Assembly: GCA_030710605.1 (NCBI GenBank)
Contig: CP092880.1
Span: 26,288,274-26,352,273 of the forward strand
DNA from: Cordylochernes scorpioides
Taxonomy: Eukaryota; Arthropoda; Arachnida; Pseudoscorpiones; Chernetidae
Reading direction: 5' to 3'
DNA: 64,000 nt
Shown here: positions 41,886 through 53,945 of the stretch, piece after piece
Layout of the letters: every line of letters starts with the position of its first letter
Numbering within the stretch: position 1 is the first letter of the stretch
Translations under genes and position numbers: made by a program
The notes under the pieces: model-generated
Seen by the model: only the letters and a program-made list of their open reading frames with translations
Databases searched by the model: none
What the model was told of the DNA's origin: nothing

Positions 41886-43722
41886 TTTCTCTACTCTTAC
41901 TCCTTACTGTGTTTTAGGATTACCTACTGCACTCTTACTCCTTACTACGTTTTAGGATTACCTACTGCACTCTTACTCCTTACTACATTTTAGCATTACT
42001 TACTGCACTCTCACTCCTTACTGCGTTTTAGGATGACCTACTGCACTCTTACTCCTTACTGCGTTTTAGGATGACCTACTGCACTCTTACTCCTTACTGC
42101 GTTTTGGATTACCTACTGCAATCTTACTCCTTACTGCGTTTTGGATTACCTACTGAAATCTTACTCTTTACTGCGTTTTAGGATTACCTACTGCACTCTT
42201 ACTCCTTACTGCGTTTTGGATTACCTACTGCAATCTTACTCCTTACTGCGTTTTAGGATTACCTACTGCATTCTTACTCCTTACTGCGTTTTAGGATTAC
42301 TTACTGCACTCTTACTCCTTACTGCGTTTTAGGATTACCTAGTGCAATCTTACTCCTTACTGCGTTTTGGATTACCTACAGCAATCTTACTCCTTACTGC
42401 GTTTTAGGATTACAACTGAAATCTTACTCTTTACTGCGTTTTAGGGTTACCTACTGCACTCTTACTCCTTACTGCGTTTCAGGATTACCTACTGAAATCT
42501 TACTCTTTACTGCGTTTTAGGATTACCTACTGCACTCTTACTCCTTACTGCGTTTTAGGATTACCTACTGCAATCTTACTCCTTACTGCGTTTCATGATT
42601 ACCTACTGAAATCTTACTCTTTACTGCGTTTTAGGATTACCTACTGCACTCTTACTCCTTACTACGTTTTAGGATTACCTACTGCACTCTTACTCCTTAC
42701 TGCATTTTAGCATTACTTACTGCACTCTCACTCCTTACTGCGTTTTAGGATGACCTACTGCACTCTTACTCCTTACTGCGTTTTAGGATGACCTACTGCA
42801 CTCTTACTCCTTACTGCGTTTTGGATTACCTACTGCAATCTTACTCCTTACTGCGTTTTGGATTACCTACTGAAATCTTACTCTTTACTGCGTTTTAGGA
42901 TTACCTACTGCACTCTTACTCCTTACTGCGTTTTGGATTACCTACTGCAATCTTACTCCTTACTGCGTTTTAGGATTACCTACTGCATTCTTACTCCTTA
43001 CTGCGTTTTAGGATTACTTACTGCACTCTTACTCCTTACTGCGTTTCAGGATTACCTAGTGCAATCTTACTCCTTACTGCGTTTTGGATTACCTACAGCA
43101 ATCTTACTCCTTACTGCGTTTTAGGATTACAACTGAAATCTTACTCTTTACTGCGTTTTAGGGTTACCTACTGCACTCTTACTCCTTATTGCGTTTCAGG
43201 ATTACCTACTGAAATCTTACTCTTTACTGCGTTTTAGGATTACCTACTGCACTCTTACTCCTTACTGCGTTTTAGGATTACCTACTGCAATCTTACTCCT
43301 TACTGCGTTTCATGATTACCTACTGAAATCTTACTCTTTACTGCGTTTTAGGATTACCTACTGCACTCTTACTCCTTACTGCGTTTTAGGATTACCTACT
43401 GCACTCTCACTCCTTACTGCGCTTTAGGATTACCTACTGCACTCTTAGTCCTTACTGCGTTTGAGGATTACCTACTGCAATCTTACTCCTTACTGCGTTT
43501 TAGAATTACCTACTGCAATCTTACTCCTTACTGCGTTTTGGATTACCTACTGCAATCTTATTCCTTACTGCGTTTTAGGATTACCTACTGCACTCTTACT
43601 CCTTACTGCGTTTCAGGACACCTACTGCACTCTTACTCCTTACTGCGTTTCAGGACACCTACTGCACTCTTACTCCTTACTGCGTTTCAGGACACCTATT
43701 GCACTCTTACTCCTATACTCCT
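41886..43722 (+). repeat. 38-bp satellite array 2 with higher-order repeat
   Basis: About 48 units. A run of units with the same pattern of variants recurs 717 bp later (for example 42141 and 42858), showing a higher-order duplication of about 19 units. Long frames here are repeat artefacts. Confidence 0.95.
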
Positions 43723-43960
43723 AGGATTACCTATAGGTTTGTATATCCGGATACAAACCAACTTCCAACCAGTAAATCATCAAAATAGATTAATCAATAT
43801 GTGAAATGATACCCTTTCAATACTAATTTTTCGAAAATGTGCCATGAACAACTTTTAGTGATGGATAAAATTGGATTATTACTTTTTTTTTGCAAAGAGG
43901 ATTTTCAAATACTATTTTATCTTGGTGAATAAAGGCATTGGTTGGGTACAAGAAAATAAA
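43723..43960 (+). repeat. Satellite flank
   Basis: AT-rich; recurs inverted at about 62800-63060 beside array 4. Confidence 0.65.
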
Positions 43961-44510
43961 GGCATTCTACAGGCATAGCTATAAGTTAAGAGAATGAGGA
44001 TTCTCTCAACCTATAGCTATGTCTGTGGAAGTATTAAAAAGATCCGAAAGTTTGCACTTTGAACGAGTAAAGAAACGCATTGCTACTGCTTATATTCTTA
44101 CAATATTTTCTATCTTGGTTGATTCCACATTAAAATAATTACTCATCTTTTGAGGCTATTCCCAATGTGACACAAATGTTGGTACCTTCATAAGAATGGA
44201 AGTTCTGTTCAGACAGGGAAAAAAAAAGATCAGTTGCAAGGCGTGATAATTAGATGGAACATTTTATAGGGATAATGGCATGTACAATAGGACATTCCAT
44301 TTTTGTGATTTTAACATTCCTCGACCAATTTTGCAACATGTGGCATATGCTGGAAAACGACTTTGTCATATCCCTGATTCATTTCTCGCCAACTTCCTGA
44401 TACCTACCTATCTATCTCACAGACCATTCCATCTCCCATAGTGCCCCGTTATCTAAAAAGGAGCCAGTGCTGCCCTCCCACTAGACCTACACTTTAAATG
44501 AATTTGAAAC
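43960..44510 (+). repeat. Composite block A with palindrome remnant
   Basis: Contains the atagctataag palindrome (about 43970-44032) and the block seen at 15075-15515. Confidence 0.65.
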
Positions 44511-44512
44511 TC

Positions 44513-44910
44513 CACCTTTATCGGTCCCAAGCCCGGATGAAAAAGGAGGAGGGGGAGCAGTAACAAGCTCGCTGAAAACCTGGGTTCAGCTGGCCCGGCT
44601 GATAGTACCCTGTAAGGGCTTCTGATCCAGGGATACAGGATTAGCAGCGTTTGTACACCATGTTAGGAGCGGCTGCACATAGTGTCTGTTCCTCATGTCA
44701 GAGGTGGACTCTGCTAGTGAGTAGTGCTCCCAGTCTTAATGACAATCTATTTCATCCAGTCATGATGGTTGTAAGCAGTTGTCAACTTAAACCCACTGTA
44801 ATTATAATGATCTGTACCAAGTATACTTGAGATAATAAAAAAATGTTGGTTGTCAACTCTACAAGCTTGATACTCTAATATGATTGAAAGAAGATAAGAA
44901 AGAAGAATAG
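44513..44910 (+). repeat. SINE1
   Basis: Near full length, with a SINE2-like tail segment inserted near 44765-44830 and the 'tgatactctaatatgattg' tail at the end. Confidence 0.78.
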
Positions 44911-44914
44911 AGAT

Positions 44915-45990
44915 GAATTTGAAGAAATAATTAGATGTTTATTTACTATAATGGCACCCTCTTTCATTGTTGTCACAAATATTCTATTTCAAGAAAATGA
45001 AAGCCTCCAAATATATAGAGTAACATTTATTTATTCTTTTCCAAGGGAGTTAATAATTTTTATTCCGCATGAATGCCAAGTTATAAAGAAGGGACTCGGT
45101 GACATAAGAAGGGACCTTAAAGAAAGACAATTACCTAAATGCTAACAATACATGGTAAGGGCTCCAGGAGATATCTAGATACATAACACAGAGAGGTTAG
45201 ATGTATACTATCTCACCCCGTCATGTATTGCTACACCCCTGACCCCAACTTCCCAATTCCGACAGCTCGCTGTAGGGTTTCTATTGATAACAAAGTAGAA
45301 TTGAGTGGACTAGAGACTGAAAACAGCACTGTTGGACACTGACAACGCTGAAAGCCGGACTTACGTCCACACGCGAGGCCTCCCGTTGGAGTTTTGCGCC
45401 AGAGCCAACAGCCTAGTAATCAGTACCTAGTCCTAGGTCAGTGGAGCGAGCAAGCTATCGGAGGGGAAGTTGAGTATCATTCCACGCTATGTGAATACAC
45501 AGGGTTAAAGTAGTAGGGTCCCCACCCCCCTTCCCAGCGTGGAAATGACCAATTACCAAAGCGGGATAGTCTAGGGCGGCTAATCGTCGCAGTGGCCACC
45601 ACAGGGGTGTAAGCACTGAGCACCGACCCGCTGTCAATGTCCCAGTACTGTCTAGCCACTATCTAGATCCTGCAACAATGGCATTAGTAGAGCCGGATCT
45701 CAGGGAAGTCACACTGTAGGTCTCTCCATCTGGAACATCTGTTACACACAGCAGCCTAGAATTTAGACTTTATGTTCAACAAATTGCTATTGTCACCGAG
45801 TCCCTTTTTTATCATTGGCATTCAAGCTGTTTGTAAGTTTTTTATTCTACCAGATTCTTGTTAATTTGAATTAAAAAGGTTTAAACTTCACAATAAGAGC
45901 TTTCAACTAAGACAAATAACTAAACACATTTTTGTTGTTACCAACCAATTAATTGAGCAGTTCTAACAGTAACACAAGACACCAAATTCA
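44915..45990 (+). repeat. Composite repeat block B, copy 3
   Basis: Conserved core at 45225-45768. Same order as the other copies. Confidence 0.75.
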
Positions 45991-46077
45991 TCTATGAACC
46001 ACAAGAAATCATACAACCTCTAGATTCAATTCGCATTTCTTCAAGGTATATATATGAAACTCGGTCTCAGTGGTACA

Positions 46078-46129
46078 GCCTGCTCCACGCTGACGAGCGC
46101 CAACAGCGCGAAACGCGTTCGTGGATGGC
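46078..46129 (+). ncRNA. Hammerhead-like ribozyme motif, family i, copy 4
   Basis: Best-preserved copy: CCACG, CTGACGA, GCGC-CAACA-GCGC, GAAA, CGCGTT, CGTGG with outer GCC/GGC. All core bases of the hammerhead consensus are present. Confidence 0.74.
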
Positions 46130-46377
46130 TTTCCTTGATTTATCAATGGGTTGGCCAAATATCAGGGAACAGGTTATATCAATGTTTAGTTAATTTCTGT
46201 TCCACTAGATGGCGCTCTGCCATCTAAAAAGAATATGTGCCTTTTGTCAGGATATGCTTCTTTGTTTTTAATATATGAAAATATGTCAGGGATATTGTTA
46301 AAAATATGTAAAATGGTTTCCAATATATTTGTGGATGATACCACTATACTTCATTAAAAGGTAACTGTTTACACACA

Positions 46378-46540
46378 AGGTAATAAGCCCAATTCCAAAT
46401 AAATATATAGTTTGTGACGTTTCTGTTACAGTGTTGTTACCAACATCAGACAAAAGTACTGAATCTGTTTGATGATCGTAACAAAACTACGTCACGCTAT
46501 TCATTTGGGTTTGTTCTTATTACCTTGTTTTTATAATCTA
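46378..46540. repeat. Inverted-pair element, family ii, degraded
   Basis: Left motif on minus (46410-46455), right on plus (46465-46500) with stem II disrupted. Confidence 0.6.
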
Positions 46541-46554
46541 TTAGCCGAATGACC

Positions 46555-46705
46555 CGGGCAACGCCCGTGTTTTACCCGACTGTAGATGTTACAACGGTGA
46601 TCCTTAGGTCGCTGGTTCAAATCCGGCTCGAGGGAGCTGGCGAGCACGTGACCTCCCTGTGCGCGCGCATCCGTGACAGAGGCCGATGAGGAAAGACGGT
46701 CGTGA
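46555..46705 (+). repeat. tRNA-like SINE fragment
   Basis: Contains a B-box-like GGTTCAAATCC near 46614-46624 in a GC-rich stretch unlike its surroundings. No complete cloverleaf. A TA run follows. Confidence 0.45.
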
Positions 46706-46782
46706 CTATATATATATAATATATAATATAATATATATAATCAAAATTGTGCCATATTATCGGTAACTGTATGGGTTAGAAT

Positions 46783-46898
46783 ACAGTGGACAGTTTTTAT
46801 TTGCAAAATTACCATTCTTACTATTTAGCAACTATCCAGTAAGAGGAAACCTCTCCCTAAAGGACACTTTGGTTCTGAAATTAGATGTCCTTTACAGG
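46783..46898 (+). mobile_element. MITE, CAGTAGAACCTC family, partial copy g
   Basis: The interior 'cagtaagaggaaacctctcc' and 'gtcctttacagg' are kept; the left end is deleted and the right end truncated. Confidence 0.7.
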
Positions 46899-46904
46899 TG
46901 TTCT

Positions 46905-47340
46905 TCTTCTTTATCTACACTCAATCATATTAGGGTATCAAGCTTGTAGATCTTGTTGATGGTGTCTGTTGGGGATGAGTAGAGCTCATCAATAGATGAG
47001 TCAATATAGTCAATATCTTGTCTTGGAGTGCAGGTTGAGAATTGCACTTAGTACATAGTGGGAAAGCCTTGCAACCATTCTGGAAAGTCATTGTCCGTAG
47101 ATGACCAGGCTTAAGCCTGGAAATCAAAGACTGTTGTTCTCTTGGAAGGACAGAATTGTTTTTGTCCCTCGTGTGGCCTAATATTAGGTCTTGTCAATCC
47201 AAACAATCAGTCCACATCATGTGTCACCTTCAGGCTGTACATGACCTTGTTGAGATAGAAGGAGAATCAATGACAACTGTGTCCAGCTGATAAATAGATT
47301 TAGATCTTCATCAGTACATAGGTAACATCTGAGATTGATA
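46905..47340 (-). pseudogene. LINE 3' end fragment (RNase H-type family)
   Basis: Minus-strand ISRLKPGHLRTMTFQNG and CTKCN motifs with the 'ttgataccctaatatgattg' tail. Same segment and flank as 18410-18850. Confidence 0.7.
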
Positions 47341-47639
47341 CTAGAGTATGGCTTAGTTTTTATTTATTTTTTATTAATCAGCCAGGCGCGATATTGAAAT
47401 ATTTGCGACTCTTACAGAAGAAACAAACAAACAACAAAAAAAAAAACATATTAGAATTTCTTTTGTATGTTTGTCTTATTTCTCCTTGTATATAGCAAGT
47501 TTGTTATGATGTAAAGAAATGTATTGACGCAAAATTCCCTGAGTTATCGCGGCATAGGATGTTAATAAAGTTATTTAAACAAATTATAATTAAATATTTA
47601 CAAAAACACATGTTATATATTTATAACTATATGTAATTC

Positions 47640-47880
47640 TGCTGTTCTCAAAATTATGTCCATAGATAATCTCTAATACACATTCCAAGAGTCTAGCATC
47701 AGTATCACTATATAAGAAAGATAGAAAAATTCAATATAACAGTGGTATGGTAGATTAAACTGGCGAAACAGCTGGGAGGGTTCACCAGTGATGAGCCAGG
47801 TCCTGCCATCAATTTTTCCATTGCAGTAGGGGCAGTAGAAATTGTTTATTTTTAAAAAGAATCATACGCGTCAATAATAG
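47640..47880 (+). repeat. Module iv repeat, copy 5
   Basis: CTGGC-GAAA and GCCAG kept; CTGATGA changed to GTGATGA; arms AGTGGT/ACAGCT are weakened. Confidence 0.55.
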
Positions 47881-48645
47881 TTTTGAATTTTAAAAACACA
47901 TGTATTATTCTACAGAGTTCATAAAATGTATATAGATAAAGTGGTAGATGTAAGAGAGTTAATGATTTAGATTTGAGGTAACAAACGATGTCTCACTTCT
48001 GTAAAGTTGAGTATGGTTTAGTTGAGATGTCTTCTGTGTGGATATATCTGATATAAAATCCTACCTGATTTGTTCTGCATCGCAGATTTAAACTTGCATT
48101 GAAATTAATTGCTTTTGCTCTAATATTTAATGTTTTACTTGAAATTTTGTTGGGAACTTATGTGCATATAAAAATCTGGCTTTTATTAATTTATCAAGAA
48201 AATGGGTTGGTCAAATATCAGGGAACTGGTTAAATTGTTCCACTAGATGGCGCTCTGCCATCTAAAAAGCACATGTGCTCGTGGTCAGGATATGCCTTCA
48301 TTATTTTTAATATCAACACCTGACCTTTTTTCTATTGTTTTTTTTTTTTTTTCATATGATAATCTATTGAGTTTCTTGCTGAATTTCTTAGAATTCCAAC
48401 TTGAGATATCTTAATTATTTTTATCACCAATATAGATTTCAAGATCATCAGAATTATACAGGTTCCAAATTTGTTGTATGAATAGTTTCTGTTACCCATG
48501 GTACTTAATTCTTCCATGTTTTCTTCTTTAATATTTTCTTGTGCTTTAGATTTGTTGTCGTGAAGATTCTGATATTCGAAATAAGTAAATTTCAACAAAA
48601 TATCACAGATAATCTCATAATGTATCAATGTTTTCTTCTTTTTCT
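47880..48645 (+). repeat. Composite repeat block D, copy 4 (cut by gap)
   Basis: Matches 700-1850. Ends at the assembly gap. Confidence 0.68.
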
Positions 48646-48745
48646 NNNNNNNNNNNNNNNNNNNNNNNNNNNNNNNNNNNNNNNNNNNNNNNNNNNNNNN
48701 NNNNNNNNNNNNNNNNNNNNNNNNNNNNNNNNNNNNNNNNNNNNN
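48646..48745. other. Assembly gap (100 N)
   Basis: Exactly 100 N's, a conventional placeholder for a gap of unknown size. Block D stops at the left edge and a minus-strand SINE1 head starts at the right. Confidence 0.98.
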
Positions 48746-49300
48746 TACTGCTCCCACTCCTCCTTTTTCATCCAAGCTTCGGAACGGCAAAGGCGAAGTT
48801 TAAAATATATTTAAAGTGTAGGTCTGGAGAGAGGGCAGCACTGGATCCTCTCTAGATAACGCGGCACCTATGGGAGATGTAATGGTCTGTGAGATAGATA
48901 TGTAGGTATCAGTAGTTGGCGAGGAATTGATCAAGGAGATATCAAAATACATAAAAGAAGATGAAAAATGATTTTCCAGCACAAGCCACATGTTGAAAAA
49001 GTGGTCAAGGACCTGTTAACATATCACAAAACTGGAATGTCCTATTGCACATGCCATTATCCTTTGAAAATATTACACCTGAATATCACGGCTTGCAACT
49101 GACAACTCATTGCCTGTCTTAAAAGAACTTCCAATCCCATGAAGGTAATAACATTTGTGTCACATTGGGGATAGTCTCAAAAGATGAACCATTCTATTAA
49201 TGCGGAATCAACCAAGATAGAGAATATTGTAAGAAAATTATCAGTAGCAATGCGTTTATTTATTCGTTTAAAGTTCAAGATTTCGAATCTTTATAAGGAG
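48746..49300 (-). repeat. SINE1 head and composite block A, inverted
   Basis: 48746-48800 is the SINE1 5' end on minus. 48800-49300 matches 15075-15515 inverted. Confidence 0.65.
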
Positions 49301-49304
49301 ATGG

Positions 49305-49640
49305 AGTGCAGTAAGTTATCCAAAAACGCAGTAAGGAGTAAGAGGGCAGTAGGTAATCCGAATACATAATAAGGAGTAAGAGTGCAGTAGGTAATCCTAA
49401 ATCGTAGTAAAGGGTAAGATTGCGGTAATTATTCCGAAGATTCAGTAAGGAGTAAGAGTGCAGTAATTATTCCGAATATGCAGTAAGGAGTTAGAGTGCA
49501 GTGAGTTATCCTAAAACGCAATAAGGAGTAAGTGTGCAGTAGATAACCCGAAGACGCAGTAAGGAGTTAGAGTGCAGTAAGTATTCTGAAGAAGCAGTAA
49601 GGAGTGAGAGTGCAGTAAGTATTACGAAGACGTAGTAATA
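49305..49640 (-). repeat. 38-bp satellite array 3 (about 9 diverged units)
   Basis: Units 'gtaaggagtaagagtgcagta' with more substitutions than the other arrays. Confidence 0.88.
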
Positions 49641-50760
49641 ACTATATATGTAAATACAGAAAAATAATTTAAAACAAAGTTTATGAATATAATTTATCTT
49701 TTTAATATTTTTTTCTTTTAATTTGTAAAAGTTCCTTATATTTTTAAGCTCTTAATTATTTCTCGATATAGGCAGATATGTGTGTAACACTTTACATATA
49801 TTTTAGAAAATCATGTATGTATATAAATAGAAATTTTATTAAAATTAATCATTCCCCTGAGGAGAATAATAACGAGGTAAGTTTATTATTTATTACCAGT
49901 TGCAAATAAGACACGCTATATCCGATCTGGATAAATGCGCGTGAGGCTATTTACAATAATTCATATTGTAGTAGAGTAGGTAACAGAATTATCAAAACGA
50001 AAAAAATAAACAATTAAAAAAAGAGAATTAAATAAACATATACATTAAACAAATAAGCAACAACATAATCAGTTAGAAGAAATCGCAAGGTAGTTATTTA
50101 CAATATGTTGAGCAATGATGGAAGTTGATTTAATGAAGTTATCTGTAATAATTGGTATCGTGGAGAGAGAAAGTTGATTAAGTTGAGCTATTTACAATGA
50201 GTTATATTACAAAGTAACTTATTAATTATTTACATTGATGTAAATCAAGTCGCATAGTAGTGTAGTTCCTCAAGCTGCATGAAGCTGTCTATTTATAAAT
50301 CTGCAGAACCTATATATTTTCGTATATCTTTCCCAATTATAAACTATTTGACCCAGATAGGTTCTTTCCATCTTGCTCTGCTGTCTTAGGTTTGACACCA
50401 GTGGGCATGAGTTCAGAATGTGTTGGGGGGTTCTTCTTCCGCTTCACAAGAGCATCTGGGCGAAACTATTTTTCTAATTCTTAAGAGATATGATTTGAAG
50501 TTAGGTACCATGACCCGTAAAGAATTGAACATTGTTAAAATTTGGTTTGACAAATTTTGGTATTTTAGAGGGGATAAAAAATGTTTCAAATTATTGTTGG
50601 AATCTTCATAGCATTCCTGTAATTTATTTTCATTATATTTAGCAATATCTTTTCTGTTTGATAAATTAAATTTATTGTAGCCTATTTCATTTTCCAATAT
50701 GTTGGATTCTATGTAATCTGTGTGAGTTTTGGTATTTGTGTTAGTATATGTGTACAGTTT

Positions 50761-51078
50761 GACGATGTTGTGGTATAGGCCTGTATGCAGTGTTTTAGAA
50801 TATTATACTGCAGGGAATTTAGTTTGTCTTTGGCTTTCTTGCTTATAAATGGAAACCATATTGTTTGACGATGTTGTGGTATAGGCCTGTATGCAGTGTT
50901 TTAGAATATTATACTGCAGGGAATTTAGTTTGTCTTTGGCTTTCTTGCTTATAAATGGAAACCATATTGTTTGACGATGTTGTGGTATAGGCCTGTATGC
51001 AGTGTTTTAGAATATTATACTGCAGGGAATTTAGTTTGTCTTTGGCTTTCTTGCTTATAAATGGAAACCATATTGTTT
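50761..51078. repeat. Perfect 106-bp triplication
   Basis: Units start at 50761, 50867 and 50973, and I see no differences between them. 106 is not a multiple of three, so each added unit shifts the LINE frame. Recent event or assembly artefact. Confidence 0.9.
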
Positions 51079-51133
51079 GACCATATGTTATTGTACTTCG
51101 AAATATTGTCTTGTATAAAGTTAATATTATAAA

Positions 51134-51372
51134 ACATTTTAGAGGCGTAATATTCTTTTTAAAATAAAACAATTTCTACTGTCCTTACTGCGATGGAAAA
51201 ATTAAAGGGAGGGCCTTGCTCATCAGTGGTGAACCCTCCCAGCGGTTTCGCCAGTTTAAACTAGCTGGGAGGGTTCACCACTGATGAGCCAGGCCCTCCC
51301 TTTAATTTTTCCATCGCAGTAAGGACAGTAGAAATTGTTTTATTTTAAAAATAATATTACGCCTCTAAAATA
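51134..51372. repeat. Long palindrome built from module iv
   Basis: Arms of about 105 bp from 'attttagaggcgtaatatt' to its complement, nearly perfect, with a short centre near 51245-51262. Each arm contains 'ggttcaccactgatgagc'. It sits within LINE coding sequence. Confidence 0.85.
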
Positions 51373-51936
51373 GTTTTATAATTTGATAACAGATGGCGCT
51401 CTAGTACATCGTAAAGTTAATATTCTTCTGCATTCTAGACCCCATGCTTTCTTTATTAAACTGAGTAGGTAACCGCTAGCTCTAGCAGTTTTGTCGACGA
51501 TTTCATCAATGTGTGGCATGAAGTCCAGCTTATTCCTGCTTCGATGATTTTTGAAGGCCAATCTCAAGATCTTAAGGGTTTCAACAGGTCTAGCTATATT
51601 GCTATTAAGGAATTTTGTATTATTTTTGCAATTATAAAAAAATAATATTTTAGTTTTGTTCTTTGGTATCTGTAATTTACTGCTTTGACAACCAGGTATT
51701 AATTTTACTAAGTACATTGTTAATTGTTGTCTATAGTTCGTCATGACTTTTGTTCCAGCATATTATAGTTATGTCGTCAGCATAGCCAATTGTTTCACTG
51801 TTATCATCCAGATTGGTGTTTAACAATTCTTCAATCAGTATGTTCCATAATGTGGGAGATAGTGGTCCTCAATGTGCCAGAGCCCAGTGTAGTTAAAAAT
51901 GATGTACTTCAACCTTTTTTTGTATACTATATTCCT

Positions 51937-52300
51937 CTTCTTCTACTTTCTTATATCCACTCAATCATATTAGGGTATCAAACTTGTAAAGCTTGAGATT
52001 TGACAACTATCATGACTGGGTGAAGTAAAATGCGTCTGCCTTTGTCATTAAGACTGGGAGCACTACTCAGTGGCAGGCCGACTTCGCTTCTATATGAAAT
52101 GGCCGTCTCTGACATGTGGATCAGACACCATGTACAACCGCTCCTAACATGGAGTACAGACTCATCCTGGATCCCTGGATTAGGAGCCCTTACAGGGTAA
52201 TATCAGCCGGGCTAGCTGAGCCCAGGTTTTTTAGCGAGCTTGTTACTGCTCCCTCTCTTCCTTTTTCATCCGGGCTTGGGACCGGCAAAGGTAGAGTTAG
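51937..52300 (-). repeat. SINE1
   Basis: Near full length on minus, matching 12820-13176 in the other inverted arm. Confidence 0.8.
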
Positions 52301-52499
52301 ACTATATTCCAAAGTTTCATTATTGATATGCTCTACATGTTTTAAATATCAGACCATTCAAACCTTGACATCAAATAAGATTTCTCAAAAAAAAAATTGT
52401 AGTAAATCATTTTTAAAACTTTCTCATCCTCAAACATTCTATATTATTAAAATATTGGTTTTGTCAAAATGAAAATTTAACAATCTATTACAAAGCAAC

Positions 52500-53210
52500 A
52501 ACGTGCCATCTATATATAACGAATGAAAACATTAAGATGCTAATGTTTCTTTTTACAAATAAACAAGGTATTAAGACCAAATCCAATCCAAATTACCTTG
52601 TTTTATAATCTATAATCCAAATTGTGCCTTATCATTTTTACAAATAAATTAAACTTCTACTGTCCTTTCTGCAGTGAAAAAAAATATTGAGAGGGCTTGG
52701 TTCATCAGTGGTGAACCCTCCCAGCGGTTTCGCCAATTTAATCTACCAGACCGCTTCTTTAGAGCTCTAATACTGTATTGGATCATTCTGCTTTTATATG
52801 CTACAATGAAGGGTGGAATCTTAGAAATGGTAGTTAAGCAAACTGCTTTTAGGACAGTAGAATTACATATAATATTTGCATCGAGCAATGCTCTTCCGTA
52901 AACAAAAAGGATAAGGCCAGTTAGGTATAAAATAATACAAAGCAATAACGCGCCATCTATATATAACAAATGAAAACATCAATATGCTGCAATGAAGGGT
53001 GGAATCTTAGAAATGATTTTCAAGCAAACTATGGACAGGACAGCAGAATATATTGGGAGGGTTCACCACTGATGAGCCAAGCCCTCCCAATATTTTTTCA
53101 TCGCAGTAAGGACAGAAGAAGTTTGATTTATTTGTGAAAAGAAGTCTTCGAGTCTTAATGTTTTCATTTGTTATATAAAATCTATAAGTTATACACATAA
53201 TACTTTTTAT
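52500..53210. repeat. Inverted pair of module iv repeats (right arm)
   Basis: Counterpart of 12000-12640. The copy near 52690-52760 (-) has TTGGC-GAAA with CTGATGA-ACCAA. Confidence 0.6.
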
Positions 53211-53394
53211 TATCTTTCCAAGGCTCTTCAAAAATCACTAAAAGTGTTTTGAGTAGTTAAAGAGAATGTTTGTATTAATTATATTCTGCTTCTATTTTAA
53301 CTTAAAATTTTGAAGGACGCCTTGATCAAATAGCTAACACTTCTATTGGATGGCAAATATAGAAATTTGGTATTCTTCAACTACAATCCTTTTT

Positions 53395-53600
53395 TTTCTT
53401 ATCCCTAGTACACGTGGTACAAGCCATTATAATCATGGTGGGTAGAAGTAGGCGACTATTTTACTGTAAGTGCACCACATGTTTACACATGTGAAAAGAA
53501 GTTTGACTTTGCACTTACAAATATGCCAGAGCCCCGTTTGTTTACTTGCACTCGCTGGTGGGGTTGGACTTTTGCAAGAATTGGGGGCAATTTAAGCATT
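53395..53600 (-). repeat. SINE2 body, head missing
   Basis: Counterpart of 11590-11790. Confidence 0.65.
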
Positions 53601-53739
53601 GCTATTGAGCATTGAGCAATTGATACATTGCCCCAAAATAAAATAACTTTCCTATTTCATCATTGTGTGAATAGACTCATGTATTGTTTATAATGTGTGA
53701 AGTCATTCAATATTCTTTATTTGAATACTAACTTTGAAA

Positions 53740-53945
53740 GGGTACGATTTGGATTATAGATTAGAACTACAAAGGTAATAAGTTCAAATCCACACACTCA
53801 CACAAAGCTTTATTAAGACCACCGGTCTTATACAGATTCACCACAGGAAGAAATAATAGATGGAGCTCCTATACTCCAGGCAGCGCAGCACCCAACAACA
53901 GCCTCCTTGTCCGACGCATGTCCAATGGCCAATAAGACCAAATCC
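53740..53945 (-). repeat. Repeat shared with left inverted arm
   Basis: Counterpart of 11250-11450. Confidence 0.6.

Larger units (their letters stand above)
49855..51895 (-). pseudogene. LINE family A copy, inverted and interrupted
   Basis: Minus strand: 3' UTR at 49855-50290, zinc-like tail and thumb at 50413-50697 (FLSPLKYQNLSNQI), middle at 50909-51172 (ITYGQTIWFPFISKK), and RT end at 51376-51744 (KTKILFFYN, ARPVETLKILRLAF). It is interrupted by the 106-bp triplication and by a palindrome at 51134-51372. The six-C frame break is shared with 13240-14075. Longer than that copy but also dead. Confidence 0.78.

Noticed and set aside
42141-43804. Long plus-strand frames rich in Leu/Thr/Tyr (for example 42141-42332, 42858-43124, 43461-43804)
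   Set aside because: They are translations of the 38-bp satellite. Frames shift with each unit and are identical where the array is duplicated.
48332-48855. Frames crossing 48646-48745
   Set aside because: They read through N's and join unrelated repeats.
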